Shown: one piece after another, positions 24,141-36,918 of the stretch
Layout of the letters: each line of letters opens with the position of its first letter
Position numbering within the stretch: position 1 is the first letter of the stretch
Origin: Sequoia sempervirens
Lineage: Eukaryota > Streptophyta > Pinopsida > Cupressales > Cupressaceae
Reading direction: 5' to 3'
NCBI GenBank assembly: GCA_007258455.2
Contig: VDFB02047230.1
Coordinates: 157,426,635-157,490,634 of the forward strand
Length of the DNA: 64,000 nucleotides
Program-made: the position numbers and the translations under genes
Notes under the pieces: model-generated
What the model was told of the DNA's origin: nothing
What the model saw: only the letters and a program-made list of their open reading frames with translations
Database searches by the model: none

Positions 24141-25460
24141 ATATATGTGTGTTCAATTATAGTTAAATTTATGCTGATTATTTATATTCGTAGATGAAAT
24201 AAAGATTAATTTATTTTATTCAAATGATTTTATTTATCAAGTTGTTTTGATTATTAAATATAATTGTGAAACTCAGAGTAAATTATTGGTTTTTAAATTC
24301 CTCAACGTCGTGAAATAAATCTTATGTATTTTTTTGGATAAATGCAAGTAACGTAGATTGAGTTGACTGGATTTAGGAAATCCTAACCTTAGTTGATTTA
24401 ATTGCCTGAAGTGCTTTCTAGCGATGTTTTATTCATTCTCGATGTTGGGGTAATTGGGTCAATTGTTCTAAAGTTTTCCAGATGGGGTTTCGTTTATTGG
24501 TATGGGTTGTCGTTATGGTAGTCAACCTTTGGAGTACCTTGGGTAGTGCGTCTAAACGTATCCAGTATTATACCTGATTATTGTGAACGGGATGTGTGGA
24601 CTTTATGTCTTGTATAGGAGTCATTCTCCTTAGGTAGCACTTGTGTACCATTGGGTGTGGAGTTATTCCATGTGTTGTCTTAGAGGAGTGGCTTGCAATG
24701 AGGGCTGACACACAAAGTGGTGTCAAGGTAACTCATTGCAAGTTAGTTAATTCGGGTGATAACATAATAAACTTTTAGAGCTTAGGTTGCATCAAACACT
24801 TAACAAGACTAATTTTGCCTTGCTCATGGACACAAGGGCTTGTATAGACTTGGGATGAGACGAAAAGGCATGAAATGGCAAGGTCATCTATCTTGTCTTT
24901 ACGAGAGGTATTTGATTCTGCATGAGTGAGCATGGGTGTCGAGATTTGTTAGAGGCCACTAGGATAACCCATAGTGGTGGCCAAAGCCTATGAAGATTCC
25001 TAGAGGAGATCCCTTGTCGAGTTGTGTGATGACACTCTTTATATGACAATAGTTGGTATTTGGTTTTGTGAGTTTTGTCTTCTTATCATTCTCGATCTAT
25101 TTTATTTCTAGAAACAATGTGACTTATGTCAGTAATGTTAGAGTCGTACTTGTGTTATTCATATGGTCGTTTAGTTCATGTGACTGGTTGTGTTAGTGTG
25201 AGTTAGCCTGTGTCTAGAGGTAAATGGACTTGCCTAGGATTCCTTGTTGCTATCTCCTAGCACTAGGGGTGAGCCTTTGGGTATCACATGGTTGGGTGGA
25301 ATGTGCATCTTAGTCCATTCAGTCGTCTTCTTATTCGTGTGGATGAGATTTTCAGTTAGAGAGCTCGTGGGATCTAGTTCTTTCATACTTTATTCCTTTT
25401 AGTTATTATTGTAATTTATTACCCCTCTTTGTATTGAGGTGGAATATCTAATTTGTAACC

Positions 25461-26445
25461 GAGTGATCCCACAATAGTGGTTTACAATTTTTGGCCAAAC
25501 TAGACACTAAAATAATTTTTTTAACTAAATCTTCACATTCGGGCACCTATAGCGACTAAACCGTGAGGAATTTGAAGATGATGCAAACTAGAGTTTCGTG
25601 ACATTTTGTCTATAGATTCTATATTTATTTTTTTCAAAAAATTTGGAATCATATTGCACTTATTTTTTCATCTCCCTTGAAAACTAGTTTTTTTCATAAA
25701 CAACATTTTTAAAAAGTGATGTTCACCGTATAATGCATAACTTTTTTTCCATGAAGGATAAAATTATAATTCTTTCGAATTTAGATTTTTAATTATGATA
25801 TCTAGTGCTTCCACTTGGTTAGATAGTTTTTTATTGAATATTTTTTCTTTAATAAAGTTTCAAATTCAAATCAATTATAATTCAAAAATAGCATGACCGT
25901 ATAATGCGTAACTTTCTTTGTATATATCGAAATTCAATTTTTTTTCTTGGTTGGATCAAGGACTTCAATATATAGTGCACTAATATTTTTAATTTTTTTT
26001 AATAATCTACTATTTTTCCACATGTGCAGAACAGAGAGCTTGATTTTCAGTGAAAAGCCTACATTCACGAGAAATAAAGAATAAATATAATAATTAAATT
26101 AAATTTATTTAAAATTCTACTTTTTAGGAAGCTTATAATAAGGACTACATGCAAAAAATAAAATTTAAATGAATTCATTTAATTCCCCAAAAGGTAAATC
26201 AAAAAAGGTTTTTTATCTGCATTTTGATAGGTGTAAAGGAGACTCTATTATAGGTATGGTTTAAAACTAGCGGGGTTTTATCCAAAGGGGTTTGATTTAA
26301 GATAGTTTGATAAAACCCTCTTCAATTGGAATTCTTTAAATGGAACCTTTTAAGGCTTAAATCATTATATATTTTCTAAAAATATGTGATTTCAGCAAAA
26401 ATCAGTTCCTCCCAAAAAATTTAAACCAACTTTGTGGGATCACCC
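25461..26445. mobile_element. 985-bp non-autonomous TIR element inside the 5' LTR
   Basis: The 3' LTR reads straight through ttgtaacc/ttgg at the matching place (near 35115), giving a natural empty site. In the 5' LTR the same point is split by 985 bases whose ends are inverted repeats: left GAGTGATCCCACAA, right TTGTGGGATCACCC, with further matches such as TGGTTTA inside. The bases AACC occur on both sides (25457-25460, 26446-26449) but once in the empty site, implying a 4-bp duplication. The interior is AT-rich with no coding capacity. It repeats the phrase accgtataatgc (near 25730 and 25905). The superfamily is uncertain because a 4-bp duplication fits none of the common plant groups well. 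Confidence 0.8.
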
Positions 26446-26780
26446 AACCTTGGTTATTGGAATTACCTCATTCGGGGAATGAGTGTTGTAATCATATTGT
26501 AATTCATATTATTGGAATCATGTGGAATCTCTTATGTCTTTAATGTAATTTTTATCATATATGGAATGTATGTGCATTTAATTTGGTAAGTAATTAAATG
26601 TTATGTTTTAATTCATGTATCTTGTTGGGTTTAAGTAATCTCAATCTTGTAACCTTAGGGGTTGTTGGAAATAGGTAGTGAAATTATATATTAATTGTAC
26701 TTAAACAGAAAAAAAAAAATTATTACATTTGACTAGTTAATTGCAACTTTCCCTAAGGTTGTGTGGCGGGGCATTACACA

Positions 26781-26792
26781 TGGTATCAGAGC
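26781..26792 (+). other. Primer-binding site, tRNA-iMet type
   Basis: TGGTATCAGAGC lies two bases after the 5' LTR and is complementary to the 3' end of plant initiator methionine tRNA. Confidence 0.9.
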
Positions 26793-26904
26793 CTAGGTTT
26801 AAACATTGGGTACTCTGGGATTATGATGAACCCATTAAGCTTTTAGTTGCATAGGTTTCATGTTGTGTACCTTGCCTAATACCTTGATGTGTCTGATCAG
26901 GATT

Positions 26905-28100
26905 ATGCCTCCCAGACACAGAAAAGGTAGAGGGCGTGGACGTGGCCGTGTAGGCGGTCACGGTGAGAGTCAGCATGACTCTCCTCCTGGTGTTCCTATT
27001 ATACCAGATCAGGAAGAGCACCAAGCATCACAGAATGTTTCAGGGGGTATAGCTACCAGGGATTGAGGCCGCACGTAGAGCTTTAGAGGAGGCATTAGCA
27101 CTCCTTAGACAGAGACAAGCAGTGGTTCAGGGTAACCCTACTAAGAGGGAAGTTTCACCTCAGCCAGAGATGCACATGAGATATTTGCTTAGGGCATGTC
27201 CACCATTGTATGATGGAGTTGGTACTGGGTTAGAGGCAGAGACATGGCTCATAGACCTGGATAGGTGTTTTGTGATGCATCTGTATGGTAGCAATACCAA
27301 AGCGCATGCGCTATTATGCACTTGAGGGGATTTGCTTCCATTCGGTGGAGGTTAGAGGAGCAGAAGCTTCACATAGACATCAACTCTGTATCTTGGGAGA
27401 TCTTCTTAGAGTGGTTCAGAGCTCATTTCCTATTAGAGCGCTTGCATCAGTGATGAGGTGATGAGTTTCATGCCTTACGTCAGTTGGCATTATTAGTTGA
27501 GCAATATGAGGGCCATTTTTACGAGCTCAAACAGTATGCTAGGATAGGAGATGATGAGAGTATGTTGGTCCACCATTTTTCCAGGGGCCTAAAGGCCCGT
27601 CTTAGTGGAGGAGTGAGGGTTTTCAAACCCAAGACCATGGAGGTTGCAGTGGAGAAGGCGTGTTTGGTGGAGGAGAATCTAGCTTTGTCACTAGGAGGCC
27701 ATATGGGTATGCAGATAAACAGTAATTCGGCAACGGGGTCTATTGCTAGAGGAGGTCAGTCTCAGGGAGGTGCACCTTCTAGAATTTAGCAGGGATTGTC
27801 ACAGAGTAGGCAGCAGTAGTAGGTATCGCAAGGGAAACGTAAAGGTTTCCAACAGAGACAGGGGGACAGAAACTGGAGGCGCACTAGACGCTTCAGCTAT
27901 GATCAGCTAGCTCAGAGTTCCCAATCCACCTTCAGGGGTAGTGTGTAGTAGTCTAGCGCACCATCTAGAGGCAGGGGCTATGGCAGAGGTATTAAGTGCT
28001 TCGCATGTAGCCAGCAGGGCCATATAGCTAGAATGTGTCCCAACAGGGGCACATTTGGGTTTTCTCAAGGACCAGTGATATCTAAGACTATAGTTGGGGA
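26905..28100 (+). pseudogene. Chromovirus gag, broken
   Basis: Starts MPPRHRKGRGRGRGRVG (26905), a typical basic chromovirus gag start. The frame is lost near 27060, where a one-base shift moves to a frame that reads EAARRALEEALALLRQRQ and then the capsid domain (PPLYDGVGTGLEAETWLIDL near 27210, continuing to about 27650 with DEFHALRQLALLVEQYEGHF and GLKARLSG). A CCHC zinc knuckle, CFACSQQGHIARMC, lies at about 27996-28037. At least six stops occur, several as TAG where Q is expected (for example near 27788, 27819 and 27947). Gag would form the virus-like particle and bind the RNA; this copy cannot make a full protein. Confidence 0.85.
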
Positions 28101-31100
28101 TGCTAGTCGAGGGCATCATGTTTTCATAACAGTTGATAACCATCAGGCAAGCATCAGGGTATCGTTGTTGAGTCATATGGTATGTTATCAGGTAACCCAA
28201 TCACCATTTTGTTTGATTATGGAGCGTCAGACTCCTTTATTTCTTCTTTCATCATAACATGATGTAGGCTGAGTGTGGTAAGGCAAGTCGATAGGTGGCA
28301 GGTTGAGTTAGCCTTGGGTGTGAAGGTTGCATCACATTTCCTTGTACCAAATTGTAGGTTGGAGATTGGACCTCTTCATACTACATTGGACCTTCGAGTT
28401 GTTCCTTTGGGTTCTTATGACATTGTCATAGGGATGGATTGGTTAGAGGCACATAGTGCGGTCATAGATTGTCGAAGTAAGTCAATTTGATGCATTGAGG
28501 CATCTGGCAGAGTAGTAGAGGTAGTGAGAGTTCAGAGACTGATTTCCTTGAGGGTCATCTTAGCTATGTAGTTGAGAAGGTGTGTGCGTCAGGATTGCCA
28601 GTTATTTGTTGTTACAATGGATGATTTGGATCTAGGAGGTGGAGAGGAGAAAGTCTCTCTTGATAATCACCCCATTCTTCAAGAGTATTTCGATGTCTTT
28701 CCAAATGAGATTCTAGGGATGCCACCTCAGAGGGATATAGACTTCAAGATAGACCTTGTACCTGCTTTGCAGCCCATTTCATGAGCTCCTTATCATATGA
28801 CCACCCAGGAGCTGAAAGAGCTTCGCTTGCAGCTTGAGGAGTTGTTAGAGAAGGGTTTTATTCACCTTAGTGTTTCTCCATGGGGAGCACCAGTTATCTT
28901 CATGAAGAAGGATGGTTCACTTCAGTTATGTATTGATTACCAATAGTTGAACAAAGTGACCATCAGGAATCGATATCCACTTCCTAGGATTGATGATCTA
29001 TTCGACCAGATCAAGGGAGCCACCATCTTCTCAAAGATTGATCTCAAGTTTGGATACCATCAACTTCGTATCTTTGAATCAGACATCCATAAGTCAGCGT
29101 TTCGAACGCAGTATGGTCACTATGAGTTCATGGTAGTACCATTTGGGTTGACAAATGAGCCCTCTATGTTCATGAGTCTGATGAATGGGGTATTTCATGC
29201 ATACCTAGACAGATTTTTCCTTCTATTCCTTGATGACATTTTGATATACTCTAGGACAGTGGAAGAGCATGAGGAACATTTATGGCAGGTATTACAATGT
29301 TTGCGAGATAATCAAATTTATGCTAACCTATTGAAGTGTGAATTCTTTAAGAACGAGGTCCAATATCTTGGTCATGTGATCTCAGGAGAAGGTATTTCAA
29401 TGGATCCTGCAAAGATCCAAGCGATCTCAAATTGGTCTGTTCCCACGAATGTGGTAGAGATACGTAGCTTTATGGGGCAAGCGGGTTATTATAGGTGTTT
29501 TGTGCAAGGTTTTTCGAAGATAGGCTATCTTATCACCTCCCTTCAGAGGAAAGGGAAGAGGTTTGAGTGGTCAAAGAAGTGTGAGACAGCGTTTCAGGAT
29601 CTTAAGGGGAAGCTAACCAGTGCACCAATACTTGCGATACCAGATCTGATTGGGGACTTTTTAGTTTGTACAGATGCATCCTAGCAAGGATTAGGTACAA
29701 TGTTGATGCAGGAGGGTTGTGTCATTGCATACGAGTCATGAAAGCTCAAATATCATGAGCTAAATTATCCCACGCATGATCTTGAGTTAGCGGCAGTGGT
29801 TCATGCATTGACGAGATGGAGGCATTTCCTTCTTGGCCATAGGTTGGAGTTGCATAGTGAACACAGAAGTCTTCAGTATATTTTCACGTAGCCCAACCTT
29901 AATGCTAGACAAAGGCGTTGGATGGAGATTCTCTGTGAATATAACTTCGAGGTGAAGTAGATCCAAGGAAAAGAGAATGTTGTAGCAGATGCACTCAGTA
30001 GGAGGAGACATGAGATATTTGAGTTGACTCCTATTGTAGATTTGCGGAGTCAGATTCTTTCTGCCCTTTCAGCGGATAGTTGGTATTAGGAGGTTGGGAC
30101 AGAGATTAAGGTAGGAAGACCCCTTGAGGGCAGGTATTTAGGTTATTCTCTAGATTTAGATGAAATATTGAAACACATGGGATGCATATACGTTCGTTTA
30201 TCATGGGATCTTCGTACCTTGGTCATGACTGAAGCACATCATGCACCTTATTCAACCCATCCTGGGGTGAAGAAGATGTATACAGATCTGTGTTAGTTGT
30301 ACTTTTGGTCAGGGATGAAATGCAATATTGCGGATTATGTGTCGTGATGTTTTGAGTGTCAGTGAGTGAAGGTTGAACACCAGCATCCAGGAGGGCTTTT
30401 GTAACCGCATTTAGTACCAGAGTGGAAGTGGGATATCTCATTGGATTTCATTGTTGGTTTACCCAACTCTTCGAGACAGCATGATGCAATTATGGTAATA
30501 GTTGATAGGTTGACGAAGGTGGCACACTTCTCACCTATTCACTCTTCTTATATGCATCGTCCATAGCCAAAGTGTTCATGGAGGATATAGTGAGGTTACA
30601 TGGTATTCTACGTCAAATTATTTATGTCCAGTGTTCACCTCAGCTCTTTGCACTTCATTACAGCATGCGATGGGGACACAGTTGAACTTCAGTTTAGCTT
30701 ACCACCCAGAGACAGATGGACAGACTAAGAGGGTCAATCAGATTCTTGAGGACATGTTACGTATGTATGTAATAGACTAGCAGACATGATGGGAAGATTA
30801 TCTCAATTTGGTAGAGTTTGCATATAATAATGGTTTTCAGAGTTCTATTGGCATGCCTCCTTTCCAGGCATTGTATGGGTGACCATGGTGCACTCCCTTG
30901 AGTTGGGATTAACTTGAGGATAGAGTGACTTTGGGCCCTGAGATTTTGCAGGATATGGAGCAACAGGTAGATAGGATTAGAGAGCACTTGGTGGCAGCAC
31001 AGGATAAGCAGAAGAAGTATGCAAATGCGCATAGAGTGGATCGTCAGTTTTTCGTGGGTGATAGAATCTTCTTGTAGGTGCATCTATGAAAGAGTCCCAT

Positions 31101-31482
31101 CTGTTATGGGAAGGGCTCTAAGTTGGCACCTCGCTTTGTTGGACCCTTCGAGATACTCAAGAAGATTGGTCTAGTTGCTTATCATCTCGCTTTACCGCCC
31201 AGTCTCTCATGTATTCACGATGTTTTTCATGTTTCAGTTCTTTGGCCGTACCATCCAAACATTTCTCATGTACTTGATTGGAATGCATTATAGGTAGAGG
31301 ACGGGCAACTAGCTTTGGAGCTTGTGGCCATGGTAGAGCACAGAACACTCGCTCTTCGAGGGTGAGATATTGATCAGGTTAGGGTCCAGTGGGATCCTAG
31401 GGATGACACGTCATCCACTTGGGAGGATGCAGCTAGGATGAGGGAGCTCAATCCCTATTTGTTTGCAGGCTTCCAAGAGTAA
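28101..31482 (+). pseudogene. Chromovirus pol: protease, RT, RNase H, integrase, chromodomain-like tail
   Basis: Protease: NPITILFDYGASDSFIS (near 28195), with Y in place of the usual S/T in the D-[ST]-G-A motif. Reverse transcriptase: about 28800-29400, including [29 protein letters not shown] and the catalytic [11 protein letters not shown]. RNase H: CTDAS (29668) through LELAAVVHALTRW to VVADALSRR (about 29990). Integrase: HHAPYSTHPG...CFEC (30235-30362), [22 protein letters not shown] and YHPETDGQ-like residues; the second catalytic aspartate region is damaged (about 30610-30640). A chromodomain-like tail, VQWDPRDDTSSTWEDAARM, ends near 31482. From 28572 to about 30560 one reading frame runs without a shift, interrupted only by nonsense codons (28782, 28944, 29682, 29739, 29889, 29958, 30087, 30294, 30345, 30363, 30402). 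Confidence 0.92.
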
Positions 31483-31492
31483 GCCTGACCCT

Positions 31493-31503
31493 AGGGGGGA
31501 GGA
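31493..31503 (+). other. Polypurine tract of the chromovirus
   Basis: AGGGGGGAGGA directly precedes the 3' LTR and would prime plus-strand DNA synthesis. Confidence 0.85.
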
Positions 31504-34500
31504 TGTAGTACCCCTCCATTTTTCTCTTTGATTGAACAGTGTTCTTCTATGTATGCTTTATTCTATTAGCATTTTGACTATGGTACTTGGTTCTATTTGA
31601 TTGTAACTATTAAGCGATGCATATGTGATATTTTGATGTTATGGTATTTTACTCTGATGTTATCATTATGGCATGTTTTGAATTAGAGTAGTCGATATTT
31701 AATTAAATATGCTTTATGCTTTTATTATATTATTGATGTTAGACTCATTAGTTAGAAATTTTGTATTGGTGAAGGGGACAGGATTGTATCACTCGCTTGC
31801 GAGCGCCCTACAATTATGAGATTTCCTCTTCACGATGTGTTTTATTATATCATATATATGCATATTCGATATTCTCTTTGTTCGCAGGTTGACAGGTATA
31901 GGACATCAACTCCACCTGATTTCACAGGTTTGAGAATGTCCATTGACCAACGGTAAATTATTGGGAGATAGTAGCTAGGTTTTTCGTGCCATGTCATCAC
32001 CCTAGTCATAATGTGTCGTCAGGTTGTAGTCGGGTTTAGTTGCTTTAATATTGTCCATTTCACTTGGGGTGTTTATTTAAATTCAAATTATAAAGGTTAT
32101 TAATGGCGGGTGTAGTTAAAATGGTGATTAAATTTATCTAGTTGCAATGTTGAAATGTAATTTATTTTATTGGTTAATTTAATTTAATTGATAAAATAAT
32201 CTAATCTTGGATTAGATTTAGTTATTGATTAATTTAGTTAATAGTGATAAATTAAATTAAGTTAGTTGTTTTGGCATTATTGATATTTAGATTTAAATTA
32301 AAAAAATGGAAATATGTTTTAAATTGCACTTTTTGAATATTAATAAGTAAAAAAATTTCTTTTCAAAAATTTGAATTCTTTTTGTAAAAAGAAAATTTTA
32401 AATGCATGAAATTTCATTTGGAAAGTAATTTTTGTTTTAAATTTCAAAAAAATGAAAATATCTCCAAATTGCAATATATTTAATATATATGAGATATTTA
32501 TTTTTGTTTTAAATTTCAAAAAATGAAAATATCTTCAAATTGCAATATATTTAATATACATGAGATATTTATTTTAGGGTTTTGACAAGTTTGGAAAAAA
32601 CTCTATTTTAACAAATAGAATTTCATATAATTTGGAATTTCCATTTTGGGGAGAATGTTTTTGTCGTGGCTTGTTTGGATTTGAGGAAGAAGGTTGAATT
32701 TCTTGGTGGGCTGGAAATAGATCTAAAAGCACCATTTGATTTCTTCAAGCTTTGGAGAAAAAAATCAGGTTCTTTGATTTTTGTTTCATTTTGAAAGAGT
32801 TTTGAACTTTGTTATGCTGTTGAATTTTTTTTAAATGTTGTTTAAAATTCAATGAAAACCCATGTGATTTTGTTTCAAAACTTGTAAACTTCTATTGGAA
32901 TTAGGGGAAAGAGAACAAAACAAGAATCATGGAAAAATTGAAAGAAAACCAAAAGAAATTTGTTTGTCAAACTGAAATTTAAACCCTGTTGTGTGTTGTC
33001 AATTTATTATTTTCATTGCAAAATTTTATTGTTCAATTTCACAATTTGACTGAAAATGGAGATTTTGGGTATATATATTTATAAATATACCTGTGTGTGT
33101 GTATATATATATGTATATATCCCAATATATATAAATATATACACACAAGTATATTTATAAATATATTGTGTTTTCATTTTTTTTCTAGGAAAAAATTTTG
33201 GTTTAAAAATTTACCAGAGAACAAAGTTTTTATGCTCTGTTTGTTTTTGGTTCTGGGTTTTCTTGCTTATAACAGAAAATATTATAAAAAAAATTAAAAT
33301 TGAAGGGGGAGTGGGGGGCTACTCCCACACAACACCCCATATGGAGGCACTGCCCACACAGCACCCCCATATTGGGGAGGCTGTGTGGGAACCCTATCTC
33401 TCCCTTATGGGAGGGGTCGCGCCCCACAAATTACTTTAGTTTTTTTTTTATTATTTAAAATTTAAAATTTGTTTTTTTATTTTATTTATTATTAATTTAA
33501 TATTATATATATTATATCTAATTATATTATATTATATAATATATATATATTATATGTATATATATATTATTTCAATATTTAAATAATTATTTTTATAATT
33601 AATAATTTATATATATATATATGATGTATATATAGTATGCATATATTGCATGCATATATATAATGTATATATGTATTATGTATTTTTAAATAAATAAATT
33701 AGTTGACTTTAAATTAGTTATATTTAAATGATAATGATATATTTAAATATATATATAAAGTTGTATATACATTAAATATACACTTATATATATATATAAT
33801 ATATATGTGTGTTCGATTATAGTTAAATTTATGTTGATTATTTATATCCGTAGATGAAATAAAGATTATTTTATTTTATTCAAATGATTTTATTTATCAA
33901 GTTGTTTTGATTATTGAATATAATTGTGAAACTCAAAGTAAATTATTGGTTTTTAAATTCCTCAACGTCGTGAAATAAATCTTATGTATTTTTTTGGATA
34001 AATGCAACATAGATTGAGTTGATTGGATTTAGGAAATCCTAACCTTAGTTAATTTAATTACCTGAAGTGCTTTCTAGCGATGTTTTGTTCATTCTCGATG
34101 TTGGGGTAATTGGGTCAATTGTTCTGAAGTCTTCCAGATGGGGTTTCATTTATTGACTTATGGGTTGTCATTATGGTAGTCAACCTTTGGAGCACCTTGG
34201 GTAGTGCATCTAAACGTATCTAGTATTATACCCGGTTATTGTGAACGGGATGTGTGGACTTTATGTCTTGTATAGGAGTCATTCTCCTTAGGTAGCGCTT
34301 GTGTACCCTTGGGAGTGGAGTTATTCCATGTGATGTCTTAGAGGAGTGGCTTGTAATGAGGGCCGACACACAAAGTGGTGTCAGGGTAACTCATTGCAAG
34401 TTAGTTAATTTAGTGATAACATAATAAAATTTTAGAAGCTTACGTTGCATCAAACACTTAACAAGACTAATTTTGCCTCACTCATGGACACAAGGGCTTA

Positions 34501-35443
34501 TATAGACTTGGGATGAGATGAGAAGGCCTGGAATGGCAAGGTCATTTATTTTGTCTTTACGAGAGGTATTTGATTCCGCATGAGTGAGCATGGGTGTCAG
34601 GATTCGATAGAGGCCACCAGGATAACCCATAGTGGGGGCCGAAGCCTATGAAGATTCCCAAAGGAGATCCCTTGTCAAGCTGTGTGATGACACTCTTTCT
34701 ACGACAATAGTTGGTATTTGGTTTTGTGAGTTTGTTCTTCTTATCATTCTCGATTTTTTTTATTTATCGAAGCAATGAGACTTATGTCAGTAATGTTAGA
34801 GTCGTACTTGTGTTATTTTTATGGTCATTTAGTTCGTGTGACTGGTTGTGTTAGTGTGAGTTAGCCTGTGTCTAGAGGTAGATGGACTTTCCTAGGATTC
34901 CTTAGTACTATCTCCTAGCACGAGGGGTGAGCCTTTGGGTATCACATGGTTGGGTGGAATGTGCACCTTATTCCGTTGGGTTGTCTCCTTGTTCATGTGG
35001 ATGAGATTTCCAGTTGGAGAGCTCGTGGGATCTAGTTCTTTCATACTTTATTCCTTGCAGTTATTATTGTAATTTATTACCCCTCTTTGAATCGAGGTGG
35101 AATATGTAATTTGTAACCTTGGTTATTGGAATTACCTCATTCAGGGAATGAGTGTTGTAATCATATTGTAATTCATATTATTGGAATCATGTGGAATCGC
35201 TTAGGTCTTTGATGTAATTTTATCATGTATGGAATGTATGTGCATTTAATTTGGTAAGTAATTAAATGTTATGTTTTAATTCATATATCTTGTTGTGTTT
35301 AAGTAATCTCAGTCTCATAACCTTAGGGGTTGTTGGCAATAGGTAGTGAACTTGCATGTTAATTGTACTTAAAAAAAAAAAAAATTATTACGTTTGACTA
35401 GTTAATTGCAACTTTCACTAGGGTTGTGTGGCGGGGCATTACA
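31504..35443 (+). repeat. 3' LTR of the chromovirus
   Basis: Starts TGTAGTACCCCTCC and ends GCATTACA; 3,940 bp. It matches the 5' LTR throughout apart from scattered substitutions, the missing 985-bp TIR insertion and a missing 130-bp stretch. The latter is absent between two short TTTT-containing sites near 32800. Confidence 0.92.
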
Positions 35444-35797
35444 TTTATATGCAACGTGCCATTTGATATGAGCAACAGGGTGCTACCTTTCCCACCATCA
35501 ATGAAAATGTGCCTCAATACAAACAAAAAAATTACTATTAGTCTCAATTTAGAAAGAATAAAAGTGCATTGTATATTGCAAGTTTACATAAGTCCAAACA
35601 CATCAGAAAGATAAATCAATTAAAAAAATATAGCCTTGTCAACAAATGCCTTAAACAGAGTGTTCAACATAGGCCTAAAATATGCATATATTTAATCCTT
35701 TATTTTAGAACCTTGTTCAAAATTTAGGAAAGGTGATACGCTCATATTATAGAATGAAGTTGACATTATAGAATGAAGGCTATCAACACTAACCAAA

Positions 35798-36279
35798 CTA
35801 CATCATTATCAACAAAAAATTCCTGGAAACCAAACCTAAGAATTTCATTAGACTTAGACAACAAAAATGTCAACCCTAGTTCATGTGTTGTCTCGGTAAA
35901 GACCCACACCATGAAAGAATCCATTTATACATAAATTCCAAATTAAGTTGATGAGAAAATATCTTTGATATCTAATTGGGAAGACTTAACATCCAAAAAT
36001 TAAGTTAACCTAATGTTTCACAACAAGTTTCCCAAATGTGACATCGTCTTTACTTAAGAAACCAGATATTGATCCACTGCCATATTGGATCTCACTGGAT
36101 TCTCCTTCACAAACAACAAATGATATATTTTAATTGTTTAGCAACTTCCTTAATATCCCCATGTAAGTAGACTAAACTAAGTGAGGTTGAGAGTTTGAAG
36201 TAGAACTTACCATCTTCTTGGTATGTGCTTGACTTTGATCATGACTTGTATCTTGAATGAAAATCGCAAGCTAGCTACA
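35798..36279 (-). pseudogene. A1 aspartic proteinase (phytepsin-like) gene fragment, copy 1
   Basis: Three exon-like blocks lie on the minus strand in the right order. Block A (36279-36211) reads LACDFHSRYKS, a TGA stop, then SKSSTYQEDG and is followed by a GTAAGT donor. Block B (about 36108-36017) reads ESSEIQYGSGSISGFLSKDD and then VTFGKLVVK. Block C (about 35915-35798) reads ETTHELGLTFLLSKSNEILR then FGFQEFFVDND. These match the consecutive segment of plant vacuolar aspartic proteinases between the first catalytic aspartate and the middle of the enzyme (family pattern HSKYKSS, YGTGSISGFFS, TFLVAKFDGILGLGFQEISV). Both catalytic aspartates lie outside this fragment. The glycine-rich GILGLGF has changed to EILRFGF. 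It is a relic, not an enzyme. Confidence 0.75.
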
Positions 36280-36435
36280 CTGTAAAATCATTGTTAATCA
36301 TTGTTAGAAAAATAACCACAAAATCCTCTTTAATTAAAGTAATTAAAGACTGAATTTTATATTAGGAAAGGTGATACACTCATATTATAGAATGAAGTTG
36401 ACAGTATAGAATGAAGGCTATCAACACTAACCAGA

Positions 36436-36918
36436 CTACATCGTTATCAACAAAAAATTCCTGGAAGCCAAACCTAAGAATGTCATTAGACTTAGACAAC
36501 AAAAATGCCAACCCTAGTTCATGTGTTGTCTCATTAAAGACCCACACCATGAAAGAATCCATTTATACATAAATTCCAAATTAAGTTGATGAGAAAATAT
36601 CTTTGATATCTAATTGGGAAGCCTTAACATCCAAAAATTAAGTTAACCTAATGTTTCACAACAAGTTTCCCAAATGTGACATCATCTTTCCTTAAGAAAC
36701 TAGATATTGATCCACTGCCATATTGGATCTCACTAGATTCTCTTTCACAAACAACAAATGATATATATTAATTTTTTAGAAACTTCCTTAATATCCCCAT
36801 GTAAGTAGACTAAACTAAGTGAGGTTGAGGGTTTGAAGTAAAACTTACCATCTTCTTGGTATGTGCTTGACTTTGATCATGACTTGTATCTTGAATGAAA
36901 ATTGCAAGCTAGCTACAC
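36436..36918 (-). pseudogene. A1 aspartic proteinase gene fragment, copy 2
   Basis: Second copy of the same three blocks within the 638-bp tandem unit: A about 36918-36849, B about 36747-36655, C about 36555-36436. Block C has an open frame of 60 codons beginning MDSFMVWVFNETTHELGLAF. The shared stop in block A shows that it descends from the already broken copy. Confidence 0.72.

Larger units (their letters stand above)
21690..26778 (+). repeat. 5' LTR of the chromovirus
   Basis: Starts TGTAGTGCCCCTCC and ends GCATTACA. It is 5,089 bp, about 1.15 kb longer than its partner because it carries a 985-bp TIR insertion (25461-26445) and about 130 bp near 22986-23117 that the 3' LTR lacks. It contains a 71-bp tandem duplication (22621-22762) and long AT/TA tracts (about 23370-24130). 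No coding frame is convincing. Confidence 0.92.
21690..35443 (+). mobile_element. Complete but decayed Ty3 chromovirus-like retrotransposon with 4-5 kb LTRs
   Basis: A 13,754-bp element flanked by TTTAT duplications. The order is 5' LTR (21690-26778), primer-binding site (26781-26792), gag (26905-28100), protease, reverse transcriptase, RNase H, integrase and a chromodomain-like tail (to 31482), polypurine tract (31493-31503) and 3' LTR (31504-35443). The very long LTRs, the basic gag start MPPRHRKGRGRG and the C-terminal chromodomain-like segment suggest a Tekay/Del-type chromovirus. The first 80 bases of the two LTRs differ at about six sites, so the insertion is old. All coding regions carry nonsense codons, so it is no longer autonomous. 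Confidence 0.92.

Noticed and set aside
26781..26792. tRNA-like sequence tggtatcagagc (also at 40810)
   Set aside because: These are retroelement primer-binding sites next to LTRs; no cloverleaf or tRNA gene is present.
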